A stretch of DNA of 64,000 bases from CAZOOK01 sp964581385 (GTDB lineage Bacteria; Pseudomonadota; Gammaproteobacteria; Nevskiales; Nevskiaceae). A program made the translations under genes and the position numbers. Positions 17,997-27,700 of this stretch are shown here, piece after piece (the first letter of the stretch is position 1; each line of letters starts with the position of its first letter). The notes under the pieces were generated by a model. It did not search any database. It was not told the origin of the DNA and saw nothing but the letters and a program-made list of their open reading frames with translations. Location: positions 1 through 64,000 of the forward strand of contig CAZOOK010000023.1 in assembly GCA_964581385.1 (NCBI GenBank), read 5' to 3'.

Positions 17997-18428
17997 GTGG
18001 CAAATCTGCGAGTGGTGCTCGACACCAATGTACTGCTTTCAGGCATTGCTTATCCGGCAAGCGTGCCGGGCAAGATTATGACGGCCTGGCGCCACGGTTC
18101 CGTTGATGTGCTTCTCTCTGCATATATTCTGAGCGAGCTGCGACGCGTGCTGCCTCGGCTGACTCGCCGGCATGGTTTGACCTCGGCGGAGATTGAAGAC
18201 TTGGTGGACGCTCTCTCCATACAAGCTGAAGTCATAGAGCCGCTGCCAGGTATAGATCCAGAATTGCGCGATATTGATGACCAGCCGGTGCTGGGCACTT
18301 TGCTGGCGGCGCTGAAGACATCTGATGCCGACTATCTCATTACGGGTGACAAGGATCTGCTGGCAATGGCCGAACGCTACCCGATTGTGACCCCCGCGAA
18401 GTTCTGGGCAACACATGCTGGGCTTTAG
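17997..18428 (+). CDS. PIN-domain toxin (COG1569 family)
   Basis: A 143-residue PIN-domain ribonuclease. The acidic residues expected for metal binding are visible: Asp in RVVLDTNVLLSG (about residues 5-16), Glu in SELRRVL, and the Asp residues of KTSDADYLITGDKDLL (about 110-125). It would cleave RNA when released from the antitoxin. The start GTG at 17997 follows the antitoxin stop closely. A Phd-type antitoxin with a PIN toxin is a mixed but known pairing. Confidence 0.88.
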   Translation: MANLRVVLDTNVLLSGIAYPASVPGKIMTAWRHGSVDVLLSAYILSELRRVLPRLTRRHGLTSAEIEDLVDALSIQAEVIEPLPGIDPELRDIDDQPVLGTLLAALKTSDADYLITGDKDLLAMAERYPIVTPAKFWATHAGL

Positions 18429-18450
18429 ATCACCATGCAGGGTCGCAAGG

Positions 18451-18473
18451 GTGGGCACGTTATTTGTGCCCAC
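18451..18473. repeat. GTGGGCAC palindrome (REP-like hairpin)
   Basis: GTGGGCAC (18451-18458) and GTGCCCAC (18466-18473) form an 8-base-pair hairpin with a 7-base loop, 22 bases after the PIN toxin gene. The sequence continues with CCGCGTGGGC about 25 bases downstream. It resembles the GTGGGC palindrome at 21382-21398, on the far side of the accessory island. It may act as a transcription terminator for the toxin operon or be a mobile REP-like repeat. Confidence 0.5.
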
Positions 18474-18532
18474 GCGGATAGTCGTGATGAAACCCGCGTG
18501 GGCCAGCAATGGAGCGCTTGTCCGCCCTTAGT

Positions 18533-19664
18533 TCTTATTCCATTTCTAAATCATAGATCGAATAATATGTACCCGTCTCTGACGCGGAGATGGGCGATGG
18601 CGAGAAAAGCAGGCGGGGCGGAGGTGGTCAAGCAAGCACGGGTCTGTCTGCGCAAGGCCAGGACGGCGGAAGAAATGCGCCAGGCACAAGCGGTGCTGAT
18701 GCCGCTGGATCTGGGACTGTCGATGGCGCAAACGGCGCGCGCCATTGGAGTTTCGACTGGCTGGGCCAGTCAGTTGCGACAGCAGTTCATTCGATCTGGC
18801 GGCGTGGTCGCGGACAAGCCTGGCCGCGGCGGACGACGGCGGCAAAACATGACGCGCGAAGAAGAGGCGGCCTTTCTGCAGCCCTTTTTCGAGCAGGCGC
18901 AGACGGGTGGCCTCCTGGTCGTTGGGAAAATCAAGCAGGCGCTGGATCGCCGATTGGGACGCAAGGTGGCTCTGGCGTCGGCGTACAACCTTCTACATCG
19001 TCACGGCTGGCGCAAATTGGCGCCGGACACCCGACACCCTCAAGCAAACCCTGTGGCTCAGGCTGACTGGAAAAAAAACTCCCAGGGCTTATCGCCCAGA
19101 TCGAGCAGGACTGGCCGGGGACGGCACCGCTCCGTTTGATGTTCCAAGACGAAGCGCGCTTCGGACGTATTTGCGATACGCGCCGTTGCTGGTGTCCCAA
19201 ACCGGTCAGGCCGCTGTGCCGGGCGATGGTGACGCAGGAGTACACCTATGCCTATGCCGCGGTGTGCGTCACCACCGGCGAGCTCGACAGCCTGATCCTG
19301 CCGCACGTCAATGGCGTTTGCATGCAGATCTTTCTCGATGAAGTCGCCGCACGCCACCCAAACGAACATATCGTCATGGTGCTGGACGGCGCCGGCTGGC
19401 ACCAGAGCGGCGCGCTCAAGCTTCCTGCCAACCTTCAGCTTCTCAAGCTGCCGCCCTATGCACCGGAACTCAATCCGGTCGAACACCTCTGGGACGAACT
19501 ACGGGAAAAGTGGTTTCACAACCGCGTCTTTGAATCTATCGACACCCTCGAAAACCATCTATGTGATGCCCTGCACGAACTGGAACGGGACCACGCCCGC
19601 GTTCGCTCCATCGTCGCCTGGCCTTGGATCATCAATTCACTTCGGATTTAGAAGTGGAATTAGA
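18533..19664 (+). mobile_element. IS630-family insertion sequence
   Basis: The ends are imperfect terminal inverted repeats: TCTTATTCCATTTCTAAATC at 18533-18552 and its complement GATTTAGAAGTGGAATTAGA at 19645-19664, matching at 18 of 20 positions. TA dinucleotides lie at the edges, as expected for IS630 elements that insert at TA, but the exact outer boundary is not certain. The element is about 1.13 kb and holds one transposase in two frames. It sits between the toxin-antitoxin pair and the channel gene. Confidence 0.82.
18597..19651 (+). CDS. IS630-family transposase, two frames joined by -1 frameshift
   Basis: The first frame (start ATG 18597 or 18567, stop 19139) encodes a helix-turn-helix region with QTARAIGVSTGWASQLRQQF and a PGRGGRRR linker. 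The second frame (to 19651) encodes the DDE nuclease: LRLMFQDEARFG (first Asp), IVMVLDGAGWHQ (second Asp) and LPPYAPELNPVEHLWDELR (Glu). They meet at a run of eight A at 19071-19078. A -1 slip there reads ADWKKKLPGLIAQIEQDW, restoring an uninterrupted protein. Programmed -1 frameshifting at A runs is known in this family. The second frame stops inside the right terminal repeat. Confidence 0.85.
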
Positions 19665-19744
19665 TGTTCGTTCGGAGGCGCGGAAGCCTTCGGGCTTCGG
19701 GCTCGCTATAATCTTCCAGGACGGTTTAGGGGATGGGGGCAAGT

Positions 19745-20490
19745 ATGTCGGACACAGACCATCGGTGTCTTCCCGAGTCGAGCGGTTATCAGTTCTTCAT
19801 GCTTGTTCTATGCGTTTTTGCCATCGGGGCGGTAGCGGTCCGGATGACCGCCGATTTGGCGCCAGAAATAAACGGAATTCTTGACTACGCTGACAACCTC
19901 GTTTGCGCGGTCTTCTTCCTTGATTTTATTTTCTCACTCTGGCGTGCACCCAAGAAGCTGACCTACCTTGTTACATGGGGATGGATTGATCTTCTTTCAT
20001 CTGTACCCATGCTTAACTTTACTCGCTGGGGGCGACTTGCGCGCATTGCTCGATTATTGCGAGTTTTGCGTGTATTGCGAGCGACCAAGATCGTTGCGAG
20101 GGCGATTCTTCGCAGGCGAGCAGAAAATGGGTTTCTAACGATTATCCTTACAGCCATCCTTCTCACGATCTTTGCCAGCATCGCGATTCTCCAATGCGAG
20201 TCTGCACCGGACTCGAACATAAAAAGCGCTGCAGATGCTAGTGGTGGGCGGTTGCGACCATTACAACCGTCGGCTATGGCGATCGCTACCCGGTAACTTC
20301 TGACGGCAGGATGGTCGCCTCAATTGTTATGTTCGCCGGAGTCGGCTTGATCAGTACATTCTCCGGCTTTATAGCAGCTTGGTTCTTGGCGCCAACGACG
20401 GATGCATCGGAACCTGAATTGGTTGCGCTCCGTCACGAAGTTGCAGCTCTGCGTGAGGCTATTGAACAAATGATCTCACAACGGAATTAA
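19745..20490 (+). pseudogene. voltage-gated potassium channel, frameshifted before the pore
   Basis: The frame from ATG 19745 (or 19733) encodes S1-S5 of a six-helix potassium channel, including an S4-like segment with Arg every third residue (RLARIARLLRVLRVLRATK, about residues 98-116). It then runs out of frame and stops at 20296. In the next frame, from 20242, the sequence continues WWAVATITTVGYGDRYPVTS, the complete selectivity filter TVGYGD. S6 and a short coiled-coil tail follow, ending at TAA 20490. One missing base near 20235-20242 accounts for the break. It is either a true pseudogene or an assembly error. Confidence 0.85.
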
Positions 20491-20539
20491 TTCCTTTGGT
20501 TAACAATCAGTCGCTGACACTGAGAAATCGGAGTAAAAA

Positions 20540-21361
20540 ATGGCAAGCCCTTCTAGCAAAGTCGCCGACCGCATTACGGCGGGCCTTAAGAGGTATCAGC
20601 CTGTGCTCACTTCGGCGAAGGCACGAGATGTTGGAGAGTCTGACACGGTCACAATTGTAGTTGACATGTTGGCGGACCTGTTCGGATACGACAAATATTC
20701 AGAAATTTCCTCCGAGCATGCGATTCGGGGAACCTATTGTGACTTGGCGATCACGCTCGATGGTTCGCTGCAGTCGTTGATCGAAGTGAAGGCTATTGGC
20801 CTAGAGCTGAAGGAGGCACATGTAAAGCAGGCAGTGGACTACGCAGCCAATCAAGGTGTGGACTGGGTTGTACTCACTAACGGTGTAATTTGGCGGTTCT
20901 ACAAAGTCACTTTTACAAAGCCCATAGATCACGATCTCGTGTTAGAGATCGATATTTGCAGCCTCAATTCAAAGATCGAGAAAGATACGGCGACGCTCTT
21001 TCTGTTCTGCAAAGAGGGTTGGTCAAAATCTGTTCTGAGCGACTACTTCAGTCAAAGGCAAGCCCTCAGCAGGTTTTTTCTGGGTGCGTTAGTGTTGACG
21101 GAACCGGTACTAAGCACCATCCGGCGCGAACTCCGCCGCATCTCTCCGGATGTGAAGATCGGCACTGAAGAAATTAAAACGGTACTCATTTCTGAGGTCT
21201 TCAAACGAGACGTAATGGAAGGTGAAAAAGCCGAGGAGGCGAGGAGGAGAGTTACTCGCTTCGTGCGTAAGACTATGAAGGCTGAGAAGCAAGCACTCCA
21301 GCCGGGAACCCCATGCGACATAGAAGGTGGTGATTTACCGCCCGGGACGCTCGCCACTTAA
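20540..21361 (+). CDS. orphan HsdR_N-type nuclease-domain protein
   Basis: A 273-residue protein matching the type I restriction enzyme R N-terminal domain (HSDR_N). A PD-(D/E)xK core is visible: Asp68 in TYCDLAITLDG and Glu82-Val-Lys84 in LIEVKAIG, followed by QAVDYAANQGVDWVVLTNG (about 97-115), typical of the fold. No helicase, HsdM or HsdS gene is nearby. The C-terminal 120 residues are helical and charged, with no family I recognise. Base composition is lower in GC than the flanking core genes. It may be an orphan defence nuclease or a DNA-binding relic. Confidence 0.75.
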   Translation: MASPSSKVADRITAGLKRYQPVLTSAKARDVGESDTVTIVVDMLADLFGYDKYSEISSEHAIRGTYCDLAITLDGSLQSLIEVKAIGLELKEAHVKQAVDYAANQGVDWVVLTNGVIWRFYKVTFTKPIDHDLVLEIDICSLNSKIEKDTATLFLFCKEGWSKSVLSDYFSQRQALSRFFLGALVLTEPVLSTIRRELRRISPDVKIGTEEIKTVLISEVFKRDVMEGEKAEEARRRVTRFVRKTMKAEKQALQPGTPCDIEGGDLPPGTLAT

Positions 21362-21363
21362 CA

Positions 21364-21440
21364 CTAGCACGTAGCACGTAGGGTGGGCGCAGCCCACCGA
21401 TGGCAGGTGAATCATCGGAAGGCGGTGGGTTACACAACAC
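21364..21440. repeat. GTGGGC palindrome with short tandem repeat
   Basis: After the HsdR_N gene, AGCACGT is repeated in tandem (21366-21379). It is followed by the palindrome GGTGGGC-GCA-GCCCACC (21382-21398) and, 25 bases on, by GGCGGTGGGTTAC. The arrangement resembles dispersed REP/MITE-like elements and mirrors the hairpin at 18451-18473. It could also act as a bidirectional terminator between converging genes. Confidence 0.5.
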
Positions 21441-21483
21441 TCACCACCCGAGCTGTAACCATGCAGGTATTCGGCAACAGGTT

Positions 21484-23853
21484 CTACGGCCGCGCGCCTT
21501 CGGCAATCCAGTTCAGGAACACGTCATATTTCGTGCGATCACCGCCGGGCGAGAGATCGAAGCCGGAGCGGAGGTTGCCGCCGTGATGATGTCCTGACGG
21601 TTTAAGCAGCAGCGGACTGTTTTCCGGATCGCCCAGATTTACGCGCGAGCGCACGTCGGCGTAGACGTCGCGGTTGGCGACGTTCGGGTCATAGGCGACG
21701 TTTGGATCGGATGGATTCGGGTCGGCGTAGAACAGCGGGGGCAACGGGACTCCGGGTCCCGGTACATGCGGTTTGTGGCAGGTGACACAGTCGCCCTGCA
21801 GCAGCGGCTTAATGTCGGTGGCGAAGCTCAGCAGCGCGGGTGAGGGCGCTGCGCTGTCGATGGTGATGGTGACGGCCGCCGGTGAACTGGCGACGCCATT
21901 GTGGGACGCGACGAGCTGGATCGAATATGCGCCGTCCGTATCGGCCGTCAGCGTCGGACGCACCGTGGATGCGCCTTCAAGACTCGCGACCGCGCCGGGC
22001 GGCGTCGAAGCGATCTGCCACTGATAGCTGTCTGTGAGAACGCTGGCGACGCCATTCAGCGTCACCGGGCTTGGACTGGTGCGGGCGGGGCCGGGCTCGG
22101 CAACGGGCCGGCCCGGCAGCAACACTGATCCATTCGCGTCGTAATGGCTGAATCCAGGGATGAACGAGGCAAGTTCCTCGGGACGGCCAGTCACCGAATA
22201 GAAATCGTCGAAGGTGAGCTGTGCCAGAGGCATCTGCCCGTCATCGTAGACGAGTCGCTCGATACGCGATGCGTAGCCAGAGAACTTGTCGTAGCTATCA
22301 AGGTTGATGTCGGCCTGCACGTTAGTGCCGCGCAGCAGATGGCATAGGCGGCAGTCTTTGGAGATCACGTCCGTGTACAAGGTGTTCGAGCTGGCGGGTG
22401 GTGTGCCGGTCGTCGAATCCGGTACCCAACCGCTCGGCACGTAGCTGTCGTCGAAAGTCGAATTGTTGAGCGTGCAGCCGGCGGGGCTGAAGCTCGGATC
22501 ATCGATGTTGTTGATGGCAGGGCCACCGGGGGGATTGGGGGGAAGCGGACAAGTGATTCCGCCGTACCAGCTCGCGATGACTTTCAATGCGCCGGTGGAG
22601 TCCCATTGATTCGAGTTCGGCGTCGGTTGGAAACTTCCTGCGTAAGAGTAGAACACCGCTTGGTTGATCAACTTGAATTGAGCTTCCTGATCGGTGCGCG
22701 TGTAGCCGGCCTGCGTGGAGTAATCGAACGAATCCACCTTCAGCGCCTGCAGATGCGCGACGGCGTCGCCGACATGTCCGGTATTGATATTAGTCGGGAA
22801 GCGGCTGCCCGGCAGCAGCGGATCGACATCGCTCGGCATCAGCGGTTCGGCTTTGCCGCCGTGGCAGGTGATGCACGGTACCGGCATCGCCTTCTCGCCG
22901 CGACTGTCCATGTCGATGGTTTCGCGCCGCGGTTGAGGATCTTGCGGGTCGAACGAATAGAACCGGGTGTAGTAACCGGAAGTGTTGCCGCAGCTGCCCG
23001 ATGTGCCCGGCGGCGGCCCCCATTCGATGGCGTTGGTGCCGACGTGATATTTCTCGTTCTGATCGACCGCGGCATCGACGTTGAGGGGACCGTAGTTCTG
23101 CCCCGGAACATTGGTCACTTGATAGTTCTTGACGTAGACGGCGATGCTGCAATCGGTCGCCTTCTTGTAGAAGAAGTGGATATCGCGGCCGTAGCCGAGA
23201 TCGACCGCGTCGCGGAAGATGACGTGATACACCCCATTGGTGGTCGGATCGATATTGTCGAGACCGTTGGCGGCGAACCAGTCAGCAAAGGTCGTGCGGT
23301 TGTCCGGGTTGGCGGAACTGTTGAGCTGGACCGCGGCGTGGTAATACGCATCCGTATATGCCTGCGTGTCGGTCTTCGATTTCGGCAGACTGATACTGGA
23401 GGCGCAGGTGATGCTGCCCGTGGCGTCCTTGGGTGCAAGCGGCGTGCTGCCCGAGTCCAGCAGATAGAGACAGCTATCGACGGCACTGGTCAGCGTCGCG
23501 GTCAGACCACCCGGGATCGACATCGTCACTGCCTGCGACGGGTTGTTTGGATCGGTCGGGACCTGGCCACCAGACGAAGTCCAGCTACCGCTGAATGATT
23601 GCGTGCTGCCGTCGTCATAGGTAACAAGCAGCGTGTAGCTGCCGGCCTGCCCCGCCGTCTGCGTTCCCGCGACCAACGTGTAAGTGCCGGGCGCGAGACT
23701 GTACTGCCGGTTCAGGAACTGCAGGAAATGATCTGCCGGAAATGCATCGCCGAAGTCGTTGGTCGGCTGCGGCGCCTTGTCGGTGGAGTGTGAGCACGCG
23801 CTGAGCAGCAGCGCCAGAGCGGAAACCGTGATCCCGCCGATCGTTGCTTTCAT
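21484..23853 (-). CDS. lipoprotein with three CxxCH haem motifs
   Basis: A 789-residue lipoprotein with lipobox LLLSAC and lipidated Cys20. Three haem c attachment motifs are present: CITCH (327-331), CRLCH (501-505) and CVTCH (689-693). Between the second and third lies an Ig/PKD-like stretch (about 585-670; VASLEGASTVRPTLTADTDG, AVTITIDSA). The N-terminal 300 residues are not recognised. It probably sits at the outer membrane as a c-type cytochrome. The motif spacing is wide (about 170-190 residues), unlike compact multihaem proteins. It begins two bases after the beta-barrel gene, with which it is surely co-transcribed. Redox role inferred only. Confidence 0.8.
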   Translation of the reverse strand: MKATIGGITVSALALLLSACSHSTDKAPQPTNDFGDAFPADHFLQFLNRQYSLAPGTYTLVAGTQTAGQAGSYTLLVTYDDGSTQSFSGSWTSSGGQVPTDPNNPSQAVTMSIPGGLTATLTSAVDSCLYLLDSGSTPLAPKDATGSITCASSISLPKSKTDTQAYTDAYYHAAVQLNSSANPDNRTTFADWFAANGLDNIDPTTNGVYHVIFRDAVDLGYGRDIHFFYKKATDCSIAVYVKNYQVTNVPGQNYGPLNVDAAVDQNEKYHVGTNAIEWGPPPGTSGSCGNTSGYYTRFYSFDPQDPQPRRETIDMDSRGEKAMPVPCITCHGGKAEPLMPSDVDPLLPGSRFPTNINTGHVGDAVAHLQALKVDSFDYSTQAGYTRTDQEAQFKLINQAVFYSYAGSFQPTPNSNQWDSTGALKVIASWYGGITCPLPPNPPGGPAINNIDDPSFSPAGCTLNNSTFDDSYVPSGWVPDSTTGTPPASSNTLYTDVISKDCRLCHLLRGTNVQADINLDSYDKFSGYASRIERLVYDDGQMPLAQLTFDDFYSVTGRPEELASFIPGFSHYDANGSVLLPGRPVAEPGPARTSPSPVTLNGVASVLTDSYQWQIASTPPGAVASLEGASTVRPTLTADTDGAYSIQLVASHNGVASSPAAVTITIDSAAPSPALLSFATDIKPLLQGDCVTCHKPHVPGPGVPLPPLFYADPNPSDPNVAYDPNVANRDVYADVRSRVNLGDPENSPLLLKPSGHHHGGNLRSGFDLSPGGDRTKYDVFLNWIAEGARP

Positions 23854-23855
23854 CG

Positions 23856-24731
23856 TCAGAACCTCACTAGCAAACTGAGTACGCCGATAGCACGGTTGTA
23901 GTGATTGCCGAAGCCGGCGCGCGTGTTGATGTCCTGCCCTTGCAGGTCCAGCGCGATGCGCGGTGTCAGCGTGTAGTTGAAACCCAGTGTTCCGATCTGC
24001 GAGTGACCGCCAAAACGGTATGCGAATTCATTGGTGTTGAAGCCACCGAAAGCATCATCTGCTTCGATCACTTTCGCCGCCTCCACGATCTGTAGCGAGG
24101 GCGCCCCAGTGGAGACCACGTCGCCGTAGCGATAGTCGTAACCGAGATAGGTTGTGAATCTGGGCGTGAGCTGCCAGTCGAGGTTCAGCGAGACGGTTTT
24201 TCCACGCAGATCGAAGACACGGCTATTAGAGTCGCGCGTGGCATAAGCGCCACCGATTCGCGCGTTGAGCTGTGTCGTCAGCTGTTCCATCACGAACACT
24301 CCGCCGCGATATTCGCTGCTGTTGCGCATCGCGCTGCCGAAGACCAGTTCCGCGGAGCTGCCCCAGAGCGCGAAGGTGGGTGCGTAAAAGCCAGCGCTGG
24401 GTCGGTACATCAGTCGCGCCATCGCCATCGCCTTTGCGTTGGACAAACCGACATAGTGCAGGTATTGCTCGCCGCCGACGCTGCCGCGCAATAAGGCTTC
24501 CATGTTCCATGGCAGGCTCCATTTGTACTGCGCGTTGACGTCCGCGCTGCCGAATCCTGTCGCCGGCGTCGTGTCGTGCGGTCCGGCGTTAGCGACGTTG
24601 TTGTCGTAGCCGAAACCGGCGTCGGCGCTGATCCGGAACGGCGGCGGTCCTGCCCGCGAAATGCAGGGGAGTGAAAGCAACAGGATGCCGGCAAGCGGCA
24701 GCGCACGTCCGATGCGGGCTGACACTGTCAT
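23856..24731 (-). CDS. outer-membrane beta-barrel protein
   Basis: A 291-residue protein (start ATG 24731; 24740 also possible) with a signal peptide ending in PCISRA and a mature chain of alternating hydrophobic and polar residues. It is rich in Tyr, Gly and Asn, and the last residues GVLSLLVRF end in the aromatic residue typical of BAM substrates. I estimate 10-14 strands. The start at 24731 overlaps the stop of the giant gene as TGATG. Situated between a giant secreted protein and a haem lipoprotein, it could be a pore or scaffold for them, as in porin-cytochrome systems, but no family match is recognised. Confidence 0.75.
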   Translation of the reverse strand: MTVSARIGRALPLAGILLLSLPCISRAGPPPFRISADAGFGYDNNVANAGPHDTTPATGFGSADVNAQYKWSLPWNMEALLRGSVGGEQYLHYVGLSNAKAMAMARLMYRPSAGFYAPTFALWGSSAELVFGSAMRNSSEYRGGVFVMEQLTTQLNARIGGAYATRDSNSRVFDLRGKTVSLNLDWQLTPRFTTYLGYDYRYGDVVSTGAPSLQIVEAAKVIEADDAFGGFNTNEFAYRFGGHSQIGTLGFNYTLTPRIALDLQGQDINTRAGFGNHYNRAIGVLSLLVRF

Positions 24732-27700
24732 CAAGGGCATTTCCTGGACTCTCCGACGAAACGATACCGGCGGCGCAGCCCGGCCGCCGCTGCGAGGAAG
24801 GCTAACAGAGCAGGGGCGATGGCGCCGCCGCTGCCACCTGAAGTGGAGCTGCCGGTGGTATCGGTGGCCAGCGCAGCCACGGCGGCACCGCCGAGATTGT
24901 CGATGACGCCGTTGACGACACCATCCGCATCATTGGGGCCGCCGTCCTGCACGGTCAGACGCACACATTGCGCGAATGGATTGAGGCCGGGTGCCCAGCT
25001 GGTGCTGTTCGGGCCAGGGCAGACGCCATTTACGGAGAATGCGCTGGCGACACTATCCGACGAATCGCTGACAAAATTCTGCCATCCAGTACCGGTGTAT
25101 TCGCGATAAACGGCGCCATCGCGCAAAGCGGTCTGCAGCGGCAGGACGATCTGCGCGGTGCCTCCGGGTGCGAGGCCGGACACTTCGAAATCGAACAACC
25201 CTCCGACATTGACCGCGGTATCGGTGGCGCCGGAGCCAGTGATCGAGCTGGCCGGGATGAGCGCGCCATTCTGGGCCGTTTCCAGAGCCGTCGTTCCCAG
25301 ACGCAGACTCAGCCCGGCATCGGTTTCCAACGGCACTGTCGTGGACGGTTTGCCGGTTTCATTCGGTAGCGCCGATGGGTCAGTATAAGGATCGATATAC
25401 GCGGGAATGCCGTTGCCGTCCGTATCCGTGAAGTCCTGGCCTGTCGGTGCAGTGGACTGTGCGAGCAGGGTCAAGGTGCGCGACGTGCTGGCGCCATGAT
25501 TGTCGGTGGCGGTGACCTTCGCCGTATGGCTTCCCACGGTCACAGTCGCCGGGTCGAACGTGAAGCTTGGCGTCGAAGTGGTCGGCGGATTCAGCGCCGC
25601 GTCGGTTCCACTCCAGTCGTAGCTCACGGTGTCGCCGGCGTTCGGATCAGTGGCAGCCGCCGTGACGGTGACGGGGCCTTCATCGCCAAACACATTCGTG
25701 CGCGCCTGCGACTGCTGTGAAGCGGCGAGCGTCACCGTCGGTGCAACGTTGTGATCGACGATGGTGATGGTGGTCGAGCGCTGTGCGTCGAGCACCGCGT
25801 TGACGGGACTTGCCAGCGTCAGAACGATGGTGCGATCGGGGTTATTGCCGCTGTCCGGATTGATCGTGATCGGAATGCTCACGCTGGTTCCCGAGGCGAT
25901 CGTGGCTGTACCGGACGCTGCATTGCTATCCGCGGCGGTGGCAGTGCCACCGACGGTGTAACCAACGGTGACCGGATACGCTGCTGCGCTGCCATTGAGT
26001 ACGACGTTGACATTGATGGTCTGGCCAGCGCCCGTCGTTTGATCCGGACCAAAGTCGATCAGCGGAATCACGTCCACGGTCTGCGTCGCGGTCGTCGTGA
26101 TGCTGCTGCTGTTGGTGGCCGAATAGGTGACCACGTAGTGTCCGGGGCGGTAATCGCCGCTGGTGTGATCGGCGGTCACCAACAGCGCGCCATCCTTGCT
26201 GTCCACCGCCGTGGCGGTTGTGCTCTTCAGATCCACGTAGGTCAGATAGCCGATCGCGTTGATCGTGATATTCGCCGGCGCGGTCACTACCGGGACATTG
26301 GCCACGCTGATGGCCACGGTCGCCGTGTTGGAGCTCAGATTGCCGTCGCTGACCTTGTAGCTGAAGCTGTCGGCACCGTAGAAACCCGCGGCCGGTGTGT
26401 AGCTGAAGCTGCCGTCGCTATTGAGCGTCAATGTGCCGTGGCTGACCGTCGTGACCATCGAAGCGCTGAGAGCCAGGCTGCTCGGGTCGGTATCGTTGGC
26501 GAGCACGCCGGGTGCAGGCACGTTGAGCGTGACGCTCTGATTGTCGGAGTAGCTGTCGTCGCTCGCGACCGGCGGTTGTTGACCAACGGCAATCGTCACT
26601 GTCGCCGTATTTGAAGTCTTCGTGCCGTCAGAGGCGGTATAAGTGAAAGTGTCGGTGCCGAAATAGCCGACCGTCGGTGTGTAAGTAAAGCCACCGTTGC
26701 CGTTCAACGTCAGCGTGCCGTGCCCGGTGGTGACGACGACCGATGCAGTCAGCGCCAGATTGCTCGGATCGGTGTCGTTGCTCAATACGCCCGCGGCTGC
26801 GACGGTCAACGTCGCATTCTCGTTGACGGAGTAGCTGTCTGCCACTGCGGTCGGCGCAAGCTGCGTGACCGCAATCGTCACCGTGGCGGTGTTGGAGAAC
26901 AGAGTGCCGTCGTAGGCTTTGTACGTGAAGCTGTCGGTGCCGAAATAGGCGGCCGTAGGCGTGTAGGTGAAGGTTCCGTCGCTGTTCAACGTCAACGCGC
27001 CGTGGGCAGGTCCCGAAACCACCGACGCCGTCAGCGCCAGATTGCTCGGATCGGTGTCGTTGACCAGTACACCGGAGCCAATCGCGGCGGTCAGCGTCGA
27101 GTTCTCGTTGACGGAGTAGCTATCAGCGTTCGCAACCGGCGATCCCTGTACGACCGTCAGAGTCACCGTCGCGGTCGCGGACAGCGTACCGTCGCTGGCG
27201 CGATAGGTGAACGTATCGATTCCGGAATAGGCGTTGGTCGGTATATAGGTGAAGCTGCCGTTGCTATTCAGCGTCAGCGTGCCGTGGCCGGTTGTGGTGA
27301 CCACTGACGCCGTCAGTGCCAGATTGCTCGGATCCGTATCGTTGCTCAGCACTCCAGAGCCGACTGGAACCGTCAGCGTCGCGTTTTCATTGAGTGAGTA
27401 GCTGTCGCCCGTGGCAACCGGTGGCTGTTGACTCACGGTGATTGTTACTGTCGCTGTGTTGGAGGTTAGCGTGCCGTCGGACGCAGAGTAGGTGAATGTG
27501 TCGGTGCCGTGGAACGCGTTCGTCGGTGTATAAGTGAAACTGCCGTTGCTGTTCAGCGTCAGCGTGCCGTGGCCGGTCGTGGCGACGACAGACGCTGTCA
27601 GTGCCAGATTGCTCGGATCCGTATCGTTGACCAGTACGCCGGAACCGACCGCAACGGTCAGCGCAGCATTTTCGTTGACCGAGTAGCTGTCCGCCGTCGC

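Noticed and set aside
18435..18596. Longer transposase N-terminus starting at 18435
   Set aside because: It would begin outside the left terminal repeat of the IS; the start at 18597 or 18567 lies inside the element.
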